Assembly: GCA_027486095.1 (NCBI GenBank)
Contig: JAIXPT010000095.1
Location: forward strand, 1 to 32,242
Direction: 5' to 3'
Source of the DNA: Planctomycetaceae bacterium
GTDB taxonomy: Bacteria; Planctomycetota; Planctomycetia; Pirellulales; UBA1268
DNA length: 32,242 nucleotides
The notes beneath the pieces are model-generated. The model worked only from the letters and a program-made list of their open reading frames with translations. It was not told the origin of the DNA and searched no databases. Below, piece by piece: positions 17,701-24,389 of this stretch. The translations under genes were made by a program, and so were the position numbers. Position 1 is the first letter of the stretch, and each line of letters begins with the position of its first letter.

Positions 17701-18004
17701 CACTGCCCACGGGTTCACGATCACGTTCTCCACGCCGCTCGACTGCGGGAAGGCCGTCGATCTGCGCAGCTGGTCCTGCCGGTCATGGCGGCTCAAGCGG
17801 ACGGAAAAGTATGGCTCCGCGCACGTGGATGAGCAGGGTCTGAACATCGCAGGCGTCGAAGTGTCGAGCGACGGCCGCACGGCGACCGTTCGGATCGACG
17901 AGTTCGGCCCGCTCCAATGCTATGAGCTCGCCTGGAGACTGGTCACAACCGATGGCAAGCCCGTCGTCGGCCGGATCGACGGCACCGTCCACGTCGCTCG
18001 ATAA
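14756..18004 (+). CDS. exported di-haem PVC-type cytochrome c protein
   Basis: This is a 1,082-residue exported protein with two c-type haem sites. After the signal peptide, residues 50-190 form a Planctomycetes/Verrucomicrobia-type haem-binding domain with CTKCH at 64-68 and the family segments SLLQPSKSIRPEY and LMPAGLVN. A second cytochrome domain has CANCH at 255-259. A middle region (about 330-640) of DUF6797 type follows, and the C-terminus (about 650-1,080) looks like a dehydrogenase-type beta-propeller (DLDGDGCTDRYDTF, ATGFRAANGVCVEPEG). It would pass electrons from an extracytoplasmic oxidation. The start is ATG 14756, 37 bp after the hydrolase; a longer open frame upstream overlaps that gene and lacks a signal peptide. 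The substrate is unknown. Confidence 0.86.
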   Translation: MLRPLPTFAILAAAVTPLPAGWLRADTLTEQLTRAGTQAVAAAATASGDAARGAVVFHTAHLTCTKCHVAGEGDSPLGPNLAGPRVGPNGALAGAALTEHLVESLLQPSKSIRPEYRAVTILTTEGQSVSGLIARETDATIVLRDAGAGGKEIDIAADDIDERTNLAASLMPAGLVNLLADRQQFLDLVKYLDEIARGGADRAAALRPDPTLLASAGPAAYEATIDHAGFITEWDDPHKAAAAFKRGEAIYGRVCANCHGTHAAAGSLPTALRFAEGTFKAGADPYAMYRTLTSGTGQMVAQSWMVPSQKYDVIHYIREAYLKDRNPNFYTAVTPDYLAGLPKGTGRGPEPSNIEPWRLHDYGPFLAASIEVGGDGTNVARKGLAVRLDAGPGGIGRGRVWILYELDTLRAAAIWSGDAFIDWRGINFDGSHGTHPRVAGTVLAQMPTLPGWADPDTGSFTDPRPLGRDHKPYGPLPRAHAQFKALHHAGDSVVLEYTVGDTRILETARLEQAAGEPAPKAVPIVTRIWSVAPHDGELAVRIAAVGKGRATTAAAVIGQPTAAARLETRDGFHVLILPASEAATTIGVALASGDQAALAANAARLPAVEPLDTLVGTPARDPWTVPLENRVVRGADGGPFATDVLTPPVANPWNAQLRFSGIDFLSADTAVLCTWDGDVWTVRGLADPDGRLAWKRIASGLYQPLGIKVVEGAILVGCRDRIAILRDLDGDGCTDRYDTFNSDHQVTEHFHEFAMGLEADAAGNLYYAKSARHALPAVVPHHGTLLEVAKDGSTTEILATGFRAANGVCVEPEGTFFVTDQEGHWCPKNRINHVRRGGFYGNMFGYHDRTDFSDAAMQQPLAWLTNAFDRSPAELLRVPPDAWPPLSGGLLELSYGEGRIHLVLPQPISAAAATGPQLQGGLVALPMPDLPTGIMRGRFSPHDHALYACGLFAWAGNKTSPGGFFRVRRTAEPVHMPIALAATAHGFTITFSTPLDCGKAVDLRSWSCRSWRLKRTEKYGSAHVDEQGLNIAGVEVSSDGRTATVRIDEFGPLQCYELAWRLVTTDGKPVVGRIDGTVHVAR

Positions 18005-18042
18005 ATTCCTAAGTCGCCCGCCGGTCAGAAGTCAGTATTGCC

Positions 18043-21000
18043 ATGGTGTTTGCCCGCATGCCCAAAACACAGTTCGGAGTGGTTCTCGCGTGTGCGGCCT
18101 GCCTGACGGCTGGGACAGTCACTTGTGCCTCCGCAGCCTCGCCGCTGCTCGACGTGTTTCCGCCGTCGGTGGCGGACGTGCCGGCCGCGGAACGCGGTGC
18201 GACCACGATCACGCTCGACTACACGCCCAGCGGCAGCGTGTGGGCCGAAGGGCTCGATGAGCGGCAGGTGTTTCTCGCCCAGCTTGTTCATGCGCAGGGC
18301 CAAGACGATTCGTTCGCCCTACGGGTGGGGCAGGGGGGGCAGATCTATTCGCTCCGCGGAGCCTTTGGCGAGAGCGTGCCGCCGTCGTGGCGATTTCCCC
18401 GCGATGAGCGCTCCCCGTGGAACGACGAAGTATGGCAGTTCGTGGCGGTGTGCGGCCGATACAACGGCATCGACCCGCTGCTGCGGGCGGGCAAGGTGCC
18501 AGACGACGTGCAGGCGCGGTGGAAGACGCTTCCCTACAAGACGTCGTTCTTCATCCACAACTCGGGGGCCTACATTCCCGGCGAGTCCGCCGTGCAGAGC
18601 CTCTATTGCCCGCTCCTCGCCTTCGAGGCTGATGCCGAGGCCCGCACCGTCCGCACGCTCAACTGGGGCCTCGTGCCGCAGGTGCGCACGATCCACCGTT
18701 CGCCGATCCTGTTTTCCTGCCAGACCCGTGACGTGGGCGATGGCATCGTCGAACTCACCTGGGTCGTTCACAACTTCAGCACACGCGACGATATCGTCTT
18801 CGACTTCCTGAACGCGCCGTGGGGCGGCACCCGGCTCACGAGCCTGCCAGTGCATGCGATCAGCGGGCCCGACGGCCAGCCGCGGCCGCGGGCGAAGATG
18901 TTTCCGGCGGACCGGCCCGATAAGGAAATCGCCGTCGCCAAGACCGGCGGCTGGCGGGTGGCAAGCGCGAGCGACGCCGCCGACGCCGCCAGCCTGGCCC
19001 TCGTCTTTGGCCGCGATCGCCACCTGGAGGAAGAGCGGGCAAAGGCGGCGCGGGGCGAACCGCACTGCCAGCAGGGCCCGAGCGTGCTTCGCGACTATCT
19101 GGCCCACGCGCCGCAGCTCTACGAGAAGCTCTGGGAAGACTGGCGAACGCGGCCGGAGAATTCGTTTCGCAACTACGACGTGATCGAGTTCATCCCCAAG
19201 CTCCGGCTCGCGCCCGAGACCTCGATCTGGTATCGCGTGTTTCTGGTGGTGAATCGCCGCGATCGGGCGATCGAACTGGCCCGCTCGCTCGTTGACAAGG
19301 TCGATTACGGCCTGCTCACGTTCGACCCGGCCACCACGCCGCGAATGCCGGTGCATGTGCGCGACGGCCGCGTCGTCGATCCCGCCGCGGCTAAGGGCCC
19401 GCCTGCGTTCGAGGTCTACGCCAAGCCCGTGCCCGGCTCGCTGCCGCTCTTTCTGCTCGAAGACACAGCCACCGGCCGGGAGGTCGTGTCCACCGATCCC
19501 TATCGCTTTGTGCCGCAGGAGCCGCTCGACCTCGGCGTGCCCGCGGATCATCCGCACCACGACTACTACGCGCAGGTGAAGGGCATCGCCCTCGACCGCC
19601 ACACGACGAAGTGGAAGCGGCTCCTGGGCTACGGCCTCCGGGTCAGGCCTGATCACGATAGCGATCGCTTCAAGCCGGTCTCTTCAGCAACTGGGCCAGA
19701 GCTTTTCCCCGCCGCCGATGCGCACCACGTGGACGTATGGGTGCGGGCCGAGCGAAGTGGTGCCGCCGCCGTGCCGCAGTCGGTCGAGGAACTGTGGGCC
19801 GACTTCGACCCGCGGCTCGATCCGCTCGAAACGGAGGTGATTCGCGAGTGGCGGGAGGATGGCGGTGTGTTTCGTCACGTGCGGTTTTTCGTGGGCACGT
19901 TCAAGAGCAAGCCGGCGCGGATGACGGCGATCTACGGCTTCCCGGAGAAGGCCGAGAGCAAGGTACCGGCCGTGATGCACATCCACGGCGGCGGCCAGCG
20001 AGGCTCGCTGTCGGAGGTGAAGTTTCTGGTGCAACGCGGCTATGCCGCGTTGTCGGTGAACTGGGGCGGCGACGGTGACGGCAAGCCACCGTTCAACACC
20101 GTGGAGGGGGCAGAGCCCGGCGATCCAAACACCGACTGGGGTGCCGTCGATCCCTCGCAGTGCAATGCTCAGGGCTATTCCACGCTCCTCCCGGGACCGC
20201 TGCAGGTGTTCGACGGCGATGAGCAGCCCCCGAGAAGTCATCCGAAGAACAACAACTGGTATCTCCTCGCGATCGGCTGCCGCCGCGGGCTCACATTCCT
20301 GGAGCAGCAGCCGGAGGTCGATCCAGCGCGGCTCGGCGTGCACGGCTACTCGATGGGGGGCAACCTCACGATGTATGTGGCTGGCACCGACGACCGCGTC
20401 AAGGCGGCTGTGCCCGCGGTGGGCGGCCAGGGCTGGCGGTGGGAGCCGCACGTGTTTTCAAGCGGCACCGTGCCGCCGCAAGACCGCGTGAAAGGCGATG
20501 TGGATCTCTTTCGCCGCACGATCTCGTTTGAGAGCTACGCGCCGCGTATTCGCTGCCCCGTCCTGCATCGCAGCGCCACGAACGACTTCCACGGCTGGAT
20601 GGACGACGTCTATCGCACGAGCGCGCTCATTGAGGGGCAGCCGCTGCGGTATTCCTGGGCACCGCACTTCAACCACCGGCTCACCCCTGAGGTGGCCGTG
20701 ACGATGCCGCTCTGGCTCGATCAGTTCCTCAAGGGCGGCCCGGTGTTGCCCGAGACGCCCAAGGTGACCCTCGATCTAAAAGCCGGCGACGGCGTCCCCC
20801 GGCTCACCGTGCGGCCCGATGGTTGCTGGCCGGCAGCTCGCTGCGAGATCTTTTATTCCATCGACTCCGATCCGCGGGCCCGGTTTTGGCGAAGCGCCGA
20901 CGTCGTCCGCGAGGGTGAATCGTTCACAGCAGCCCTGCCGCTCGAATCGACCGCGCGGCCGCTCTTTGCGTTCGCGAACGTGTATCACACGCTGCCGGAG

Positions 21001-21609
21001 CCCGTGCCGATGAAGGCGTTGCCCGGCAACGGCGATCTCGTGCGCGAGGTGTGCCTGAGCAGCGAGATTCGCTCGGCCACGCCCGCCGAACTTGCAGCCG
21101 CGGGCGTGCGTGAGCACCCGGTGGCCGTGCGGTCCGGGAGTCCTTCTGGCAGCCTGTTGATCGACGATTTTTCGAACGGCTGGCGCGACTGGTATCTGCT
21201 GAACGCCGGCAACCCCGTGCACTGGCAGCACTGGACCCGAAAGATCACCGATCCGGCGTGGCGGGGGCCGAACGGCGCGGCGCTAGCGATTACGCTCACG
21301 ATGCCGAAGACGAACACGCTCACGGTCGTCGTCGTGGAAAACGAGTGGCGCAGTGAGCGCGGCCGCCGCCGCACGTTCACCTGCACCCGCGAGGTTCAGG
21401 GCAATACCGAGCCCCAGACGCTCCTCCTCACGCCCGCTGACTTCGTGCCCACCGACGAGAAGCTCGGGCCCCTCGCCTCGTGGGCCCAGCTCGATGTGCT
21501 CGGCCTGTGCGGCTTTCACCCCGATGAGAAGCCCGCACGACAGCCCACCTGGGACGGCCCACTTCCTGAGTTCCAACGGGTCGAGTGGATCATCGCGACG
21601 GGGCCGTGA
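18043..21609 (+). CDS. fusion of an unrecognised domain with an alpha/beta hydrolase
   Basis: This is a 1,188-residue exported protein in two halves. Residues about 30-570 form a module I do not recognise, rich in Trp and in strand-like motifs (VWQFVAVCGRYNGIDP, YCPLLAFEADAE, LTWVVHNFSTRDDIVFDFLN). A mutarotase-like or lyase-type fold is possible. From about residue 580 (VEELWADFDPRLDPLE) it parallels the hydrolase at 12733-14718: HGGGQ, GYSMGG (Ser770), TNDF (Asp848), FNHR (His878) and the same C-terminal jelly-roll (LIDDFSNGWRDW). It is last in the operon, 38 bp after the haem protein. ATG at 18058 is an alternative start nearer the signal peptide. Both halves look intact. Part of its 3' end is copied at 22079-22178. 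Confidence 0.85.
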   Translation: MVFARMPKTQFGVVLACAACLTAGTVTCASAASPLLDVFPPSVADVPAAERGATTITLDYTPSGSVWAEGLDERQVFLAQLVHAQGQDDSFALRVGQGGQIYSLRGAFGESVPPSWRFPRDERSPWNDEVWQFVAVCGRYNGIDPLLRAGKVPDDVQARWKTLPYKTSFFIHNSGAYIPGESAVQSLYCPLLAFEADAEARTVRTLNWGLVPQVRTIHRSPILFSCQTRDVGDGIVELTWVVHNFSTRDDIVFDFLNAPWGGTRLTSLPVHAISGPDGQPRPRAKMFPADRPDKEIAVAKTGGWRVASASDAADAASLALVFGRDRHLEEERAKAARGEPHCQQGPSVLRDYLAHAPQLYEKLWEDWRTRPENSFRNYDVIEFIPKLRLAPETSIWYRVFLVVNRRDRAIELARSLVDKVDYGLLTFDPATTPRMPVHVRDGRVVDPAAAKGPPAFEVYAKPVPGSLPLFLLEDTATGREVVSTDPYRFVPQEPLDLGVPADHPHHDYYAQVKGIALDRHTTKWKRLLGYGLRVRPDHDSDRFKPVSSATGPELFPAADAHHVDVWVRAERSGAAAVPQSVEELWADFDPRLDPLETEVIREWREDGGVFRHVRFFVGTFKSKPARMTAIYGFPEKAESKVPAVMHIHGGGQRGSLSEVKFLVQRGYAALSVNWGGDGDGKPPFNTVEGAEPGDPNTDWGAVDPSQCNAQGYSTLLPGPLQVFDGDEQPPRSHPKNNNWYLLAIGCRRGLTFLEQQPEVDPARLGVHGYSMGGNLTMYVAGTDDRVKAAVPAVGGQGWRWEPHVFSSGTVPPQDRVKGDVDLFRRTISFESYAPRIRCPVLHRSATNDFHGWMDDVYRTSALIEGQPLRYSWAPHFNHRLTPEVAVTMPLWLDQFLKGGPVLPETPKVTLDLKAGDGVPRLTVRPDGCWPAARCEIFYSIDSDPRARFWRSADVVREGESFTAALPLESTARPLFAFANVYHTLPEPVPMKALPGNGDLVREVCLSSEIRSATPAELAAAGVREHPVAVRSGSPSGSLLIDDFSNGWRDWYLLNAGNPVHWQHWTRKITDPAWRGPNGAALAITLTMPKTNTLTVVVVENEWRSERGRRRTFTCTREVQGNTEPQTLLLTPADFVPTDEKLGPLASWAQLDVLGLCGFHPDEKPARQPTWDGPLPEFQRVEWIIATGP

Positions 21610-21610
21610 C

Positions 21611-21826
21611 TCACGCCCGCGCCACTCTGAGCCGCGCGGCGATCCGCCGGAGGCCCCGGTCATGGGTCCAGAGCCGATGTGATCCCGCGACGGCTCCAAT
21701 TCCGCACGCCAGTTCCCCGATGACCAGCGGATGGCAGACGACATCGCCCGCCTCCAGGAGGCTCGCAAGTTGGGCGTTAGCGCGCCGCAGATGCTCGATC
21801 CAGACGGACGTATCAACGAGCACCAC
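21611..21826 (-). pseudogene. internally deleted VapC-like PIN toxin
   Basis: This 71-codon frame starts at GTG 21826, immediately after the antitoxin stop (TGA|GTG). It begins like an intact VapC (MVLVDTSVWIEHLRR with Asp5; VIGELACG with the conserved Glu) and ends like one (LWTHDRGLRRIAARL), but roughly 50 central residues expected between LACG and RLWT are missing. That segment normally carries the central catalytic Asp, so RNase activity is unlikely. The remaining protein might still bind the antitoxin. Its stop lies one base beyond the convergent hydrolase stop. Confidence 0.7.
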
Positions 21827-22018
21827 TCAACCCGGCCTCCGCCGGGGGATCGGCCGTGCCTTTGGGTCAGAGCCACCCAACGCCGCGAGTTTGCGGGCCG
21901 ACTCGCGGGCAATCAAGGCGTCCAGTCCCATGCGGACGAGCTTCGTCTTCACGCGCACCCCGGTCAGCCGGGCTGCCTTGGCGAGGGCATCTGCATCGAT
22001 TTCGAGGGTCGTTCGCAT
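21827..22018 (-). CDS. VapB-type ribbon-helix-helix antitoxin
   Basis: This 63-residue protein has the N-terminal strand MRTTLEIDADAL, followed by helices (AKAARLTGVRVKTKLVRMGL, DALIARESARKLAAL) and a basic Pro/Arg tail. This is the MetJ/Arc-like ribbon-helix-helix VapB layout, which binds the operator through the strand and the toxin through the tail. It sits directly before the truncated vapC. With the toxin damaged it may persist only as a DNA-binding repressor or as a buffer against related VapC toxins. Confidence 0.8.
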   Translation of the reverse strand: MRTTLEIDADALAKAARLTGVRVKTKLVRMGLDALIARESARKLAALGGSDPKARPIPRRRPG

Positions 22019-22045
22019 GCATATGATCGTTGAAAAACGTATGCA
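22018..22045 (-). promoter_or_regulatory. inverted repeat at the vapB start, probable operator
   Basis: TGCATA (22018-22023) and TATGCA (22040-22045) are perfect inverted arms 16 bp apart. With the inner CGTT and AACG the dyad extends further, interrupted by four bases. The site overlaps the vapB start codon and lies in a locally A+T-rich patch, as expected for an autorepressed antitoxin operon. TTGAAA (22053-22048, minus strand) could be a -35 but no good -10 follows. Confidence 0.4.
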
Positions 22046-22078
22046 TTTTTCAAGCCCGGACCCTCACCGCGCGGCCCT

Positions 22079-22178
22079 AGCTCGATGTGCTTGGCCTGTG
22101 TGGTTACCATCCCGACGAGAAGCCCGCGCGACAGCCCGCCGGGACGGCCCGCTTTCTGAGTTCGACCGCGTGGAGTGG
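22079..22178 (+). pseudogene. duplicated 3' end of the fused hydrolase gene
   Basis: This 100-bp segment closely matches 21488-21588, the last coding stretch of the hydrolase at 18043-21609 (shared translation LDVLGLCG, HPDEKPARQP). It has about a dozen substitutions and one missing base that shifts the frame. Weaker similarity continues upstream to about 22053. It has no start and stops matching where the original continues to its stop codon. It marks the left part of a second, tandem copy of the hydrolase-end/vapBC region. Confidence 0.75.
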
Positions 22179-22230
22179 GCAGCCTCGCGTGCCTCGCTCG
22201 TAGGACTGCGCACCGGCGTTCGTCGGAGCG

Positions 22231-22236
22231 TATCAT
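22231..22236 (+). promoter_or_regulatory. -10 element of the mntA-hepT pair
   Basis: TATCAT matches five of six positions of TATAAT and ends six bases (TTCGGC) before the ATG at 22243, predicting a leaderless transcript. No convincing -35 hexamer is seen at 16-18 bp spacing. Confidence 0.4.
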
Positions 22237-22242
22237 TTCGGC

Positions 22243-22569
22243 ATGTGGCTGTTGATCGAAGAACGAGAGCGGCAGAAGCAGCGAGATGCACGGCTCGCCG
22301 GCCACACGCGTGGTCTCCTCCGAGCGGCGCTTGCGCGGCATGTGCCCGGCACGGCAGTCTGGGTCTACGGATCGCTCGTCAAGCCCGGGCGGTTTCACGA
22401 ATGGTCCGACGTCGATCTCGCCTTTGAGTCGCTGCCGCCGGGCATGAGCCTCGAATATCTGCAGAGCCTGCTCTCCGCCGACGTGGGCCGCGAGGTCGAT
22501 GTCTGCCGCTTGGATCGCACCCGGCTGCGGACAGCCATCGAACACGAGGGAGAGCGATGGATCGCATAG
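22243..22569 (+). CDS. mntA: MntA-type minimal nucleotidyltransferase antitoxin
   Basis: This 108-residue protein of the MNT family is the antitoxin side of MNT/HEPN pairs. The core VWVYGSLVKPGRFHEWSDVD has Gly43-Ser44 and the metal-binding Asp56-x-Asp58 (GS-x11-DxD), and a third acidic strand follows in REVDVCRLD. In characterised MntA/HepT systems the enzyme transfers AMP groups to a tyrosine of the HEPN toxin and silences it. All needed motifs are present. Its end overlaps the HEPN gene by 13 bp, so the two are coupled. The gene sits in a rearranged duplicate of the neighbouring vapBC region. Confidence 0.85.
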   Translation: MWLLIEERERQKQRDARLAGHTRGLLRAALARHVPGTAVWVYGSLVKPGRFHEWSDVDLAFESLPPGMSLEYLQSLLSADVGREVDVCRLDRTRLRTAIEHEGERWIA

Positions 22570-23039
22570 CGCTCCAGATCCTCAAAGACGGTTGGGAGCA
22601 AGACGCTCGGGTCATGCGTCGTGCGGCTGAGATCCTGGAGCGTCGCCTCCGAGAGTCGGCCGAGAGCCGCTGGGCTGCCGCCGCTTTCGAGATCAATCGC
22701 ATCTACAACATTCTCAAGAAGGCCTTTGAACGGCTCTGCGAGACGTTTGAAAACCATCTGGGGAAGACCGGCCGCTATCACGACACCTTGATCGAGCGGG
22801 TCACGCTCGACCTCAAGGGCATTCGGCCGGCTTTTCTGCCGACCGACGCGGTCCGGGACGTCCGCGAACTGAAGGGCTTTCGCCACCTGTTTCGCCACGC
22901 CTACGATCTGGATCTCGACCCGGTGCGAATTGAAGAAGCCGCGGAGATCGCATCGCGGACAGTGGCCCACTTCGACGGCTGGTGCAAGGCGTTTCTCGCC
23001 ACCGTCCGCGACAGGTATCGGGGTGAAGTGGACCTCTGA
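22557..23039 (+). CDS. hepT: HepT-type HEPN RNase toxin
   Basis: This 160-residue, mostly helical HEPN protein ends in the catalytic motif RHLFRHAY: Arg109, His114 and Tyr116, a textbook R-x4-H-x-Y. In the studied HepT proteins Arg and His form the RNase site across the dimer and the Tyr is AMPylated by the MNT partner. The N-terminal helices (RVMRRAAEILERRLRES) and the long central helix with INRIYNILKKAFERLCE fit the family, although it is slightly longer than the usual 130-140 residues. It starts within the last codons of mntA, in the standard antitoxin-toxin order. Confidence 0.86.
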   Translation: MDRIALQILKDGWEQDARVMRRAAEILERRLRESAESRWAAAAFEINRIYNILKKAFERLCETFENHLGKTGRYHDTLIERVTLDLKGIRPAFLPTDAVRDVRELKGFRHLFRHAYDLDLDPVRIEEAAEIASRTVAHFDGWCKAFLATVRDRYRGEVDL

Positions 23040-23063
23040 GCTGGCCGTTTTGTGACGGCTCTG

Positions 23064-23160
23064 TCACGCCCGCGTCACTCTGAGCCGTGCGGCGATCCGC
23101 CGGAGGTCCCGGACACGGCTCTGGAGCCGACTTTTGAAAAAGGCAAGCATTTGTCAAGCC
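23064..23160 (-). pseudogene. scar of a second vapBC locus
   Basis: Bases 23064-23130 copy the C-terminal vapC codons at 21611 onward (minus-strand translation DLRRIAARLRVTRA, then stop). They are followed almost at once by 23134-23160, which matches the vapB operator region 22030-22056 at 23 of 27 positions. Everything between, that is vapB and most of vapC, is gone. It lies directly after hepT and completes the right-hand side of the duplicated unit. Confidence 0.72.
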
Positions 23161-23288
23161 GGGGTGGTGTCTGGAATCGCTCGGCGTTCATGTCCGCGGC
23201 TTCAACCGCAGGGGCCGCCCCGCATTTTTCTGGACGGATCAGCAGGGGGAACGTTTGCTCACCATATAGCACCACCGGAGCAAGGCTC

Positions 23289-24287
23289 GTGACCGACATG
23301 GCGGATGTGAAAAATCGGATCGGCAGATGGAGCCAATGGAGGGCGACCTCCGCTGGCTGCCTTGGGGTCGCCTTCGGGGCCGCAGTCGTCCTGCTGCAGC
23401 CAGCCATCGCGCGGGCGAACGACCCGAGTTACATCTACGGCATCGCCGACAACAACGACATCTACCAGATCAATCCTGTTCCCGGGCAACAGAGCTTCAA
23501 CCTCGTCTACAACACGGGGCTCACTGGCCAGTCGAATGCGTTCGCCTTCGATCGCGAGCGCGATCAGATGTTCTTCATCAACCCTTCCGGCACATTCAGT
23601 GGCACGCCCTACTCGAACGGCCTCTTTCTCTGGAACAAGCCGGCCGGCACGTTTTCGCTCTTGGCGACGACGGGCTCATCGTATGGTGCCGGCGGAACCG
23701 TTCCTGCAAACGCAGCCTACGAAGACAATGCCTTTTGGTTTTTCAACGAGGTTTCGCTGGACCTGAAGAAAGTCAGTTTGGCCTACTCAGGCACGGGCGC
23801 GGCAGCGGTGCCGACCGGGGTGAGCGGCGTCGAGGTTTTCTCGATGGATACCGGAGGGGCGTTGACGGCGACACAGAATCGGTTTGGCGATATCGCGATC
23901 AACGTCGATACGAACATGCTCTACGGCTACACAGCCCAGGCCCAGGGAGGCAAGTTCTACTCGCTCAACCTCAACAATCCGACAGCGGCCGCGAGCTTCA
24001 CACTGATCTCGGGTAGCTCGCCGATCGGCCTGCAGCTGTCGTTCAACGAGGACTACACCAAGCTCTACGGCCACAACTATGCCGATAGCAAGTGGTATGA
24101 GGTCAGCACCACGACGGGCGCCCTCACGGACCTCAACTTTCAGACCAAGGTCATCGGCAACACGGGCTTCCGCGATCTCGGCGGGGCCTCGATCGTGGCC
24201 GTGCCGGAGCCGACCGCGATCACGTTGCTCGTGGCTGGGGCCGCGGCCGCCGGATGTGCAGCGTTCGCCCGCCGCCGCCGAGCCTGA
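23289..24287 (+). CDS. PEP-CTERM protein with propeller-like body
   Basis: This is an exported protein of 332 residues from GTG 23289, chosen because GGAG lies nine bases upstream (23276-23279) and the signal peptide (CLGVAFGAAVVLLQPAIARA) then falls correctly. ATG 23298 is possible. The body has beta-propeller-like strands (YIYGIADNNDIYQINP, SNAFAFDRERDQMFFINPSG, RFGDIAINVDTNMLYGY) resembling DUF4394/NHL-type surface proteins. The C-terminus VPEPTAITLLVAGAAAAG followed by FARRRR is a PEP-CTERM sorting signal. The function is unknown. It probably forms its own transcription unit, with the 250 bp upstream holding the vapBC scar. Confidence 0.8.
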   Translation: MTDMADVKNRIGRWSQWRATSAGCLGVAFGAAVVLLQPAIARANDPSYIYGIADNNDIYQINPVPGQQSFNLVYNTGLTGQSNAFAFDRERDQMFFINPSGTFSGTPYSNGLFLWNKPAGTFSLLATTGSSYGAGGTVPANAAYEDNAFWFFNEVSLDLKKVSLAYSGTGAAAVPTGVSGVEVFSMDTGGALTATQNRFGDIAINVDTNMLYGYTAQAQGGKFYSLNLNNPTAAASFTLISGSSPIGLQLSFNEDYTKLYGHNYADSKWYEVSTTTGALTDLNFQTKVIGNTGFRDLGGASIVAVPEPTAITLLVAGAAAAGCAAFARRRRA

Positions 24288-24389
24288 GCGCCGCATTGTG
24301 CTCGCGTTGCAGCCTCGAACGGGGGCATGGCAGACTGAACGCTGGTAGAGGGCATGTGCCGCTCTTGGTGTTCCTGTGAGGTCTGCGCC

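Noticed and set aside
23052-23288. A longer N-terminus for the second PEP-CTERM protein
   Set aside because: It would translate the vapBC scar and place about 80 residues before the signal peptide. GTG 23289 has a Shine-Dalgarno at the right distance.
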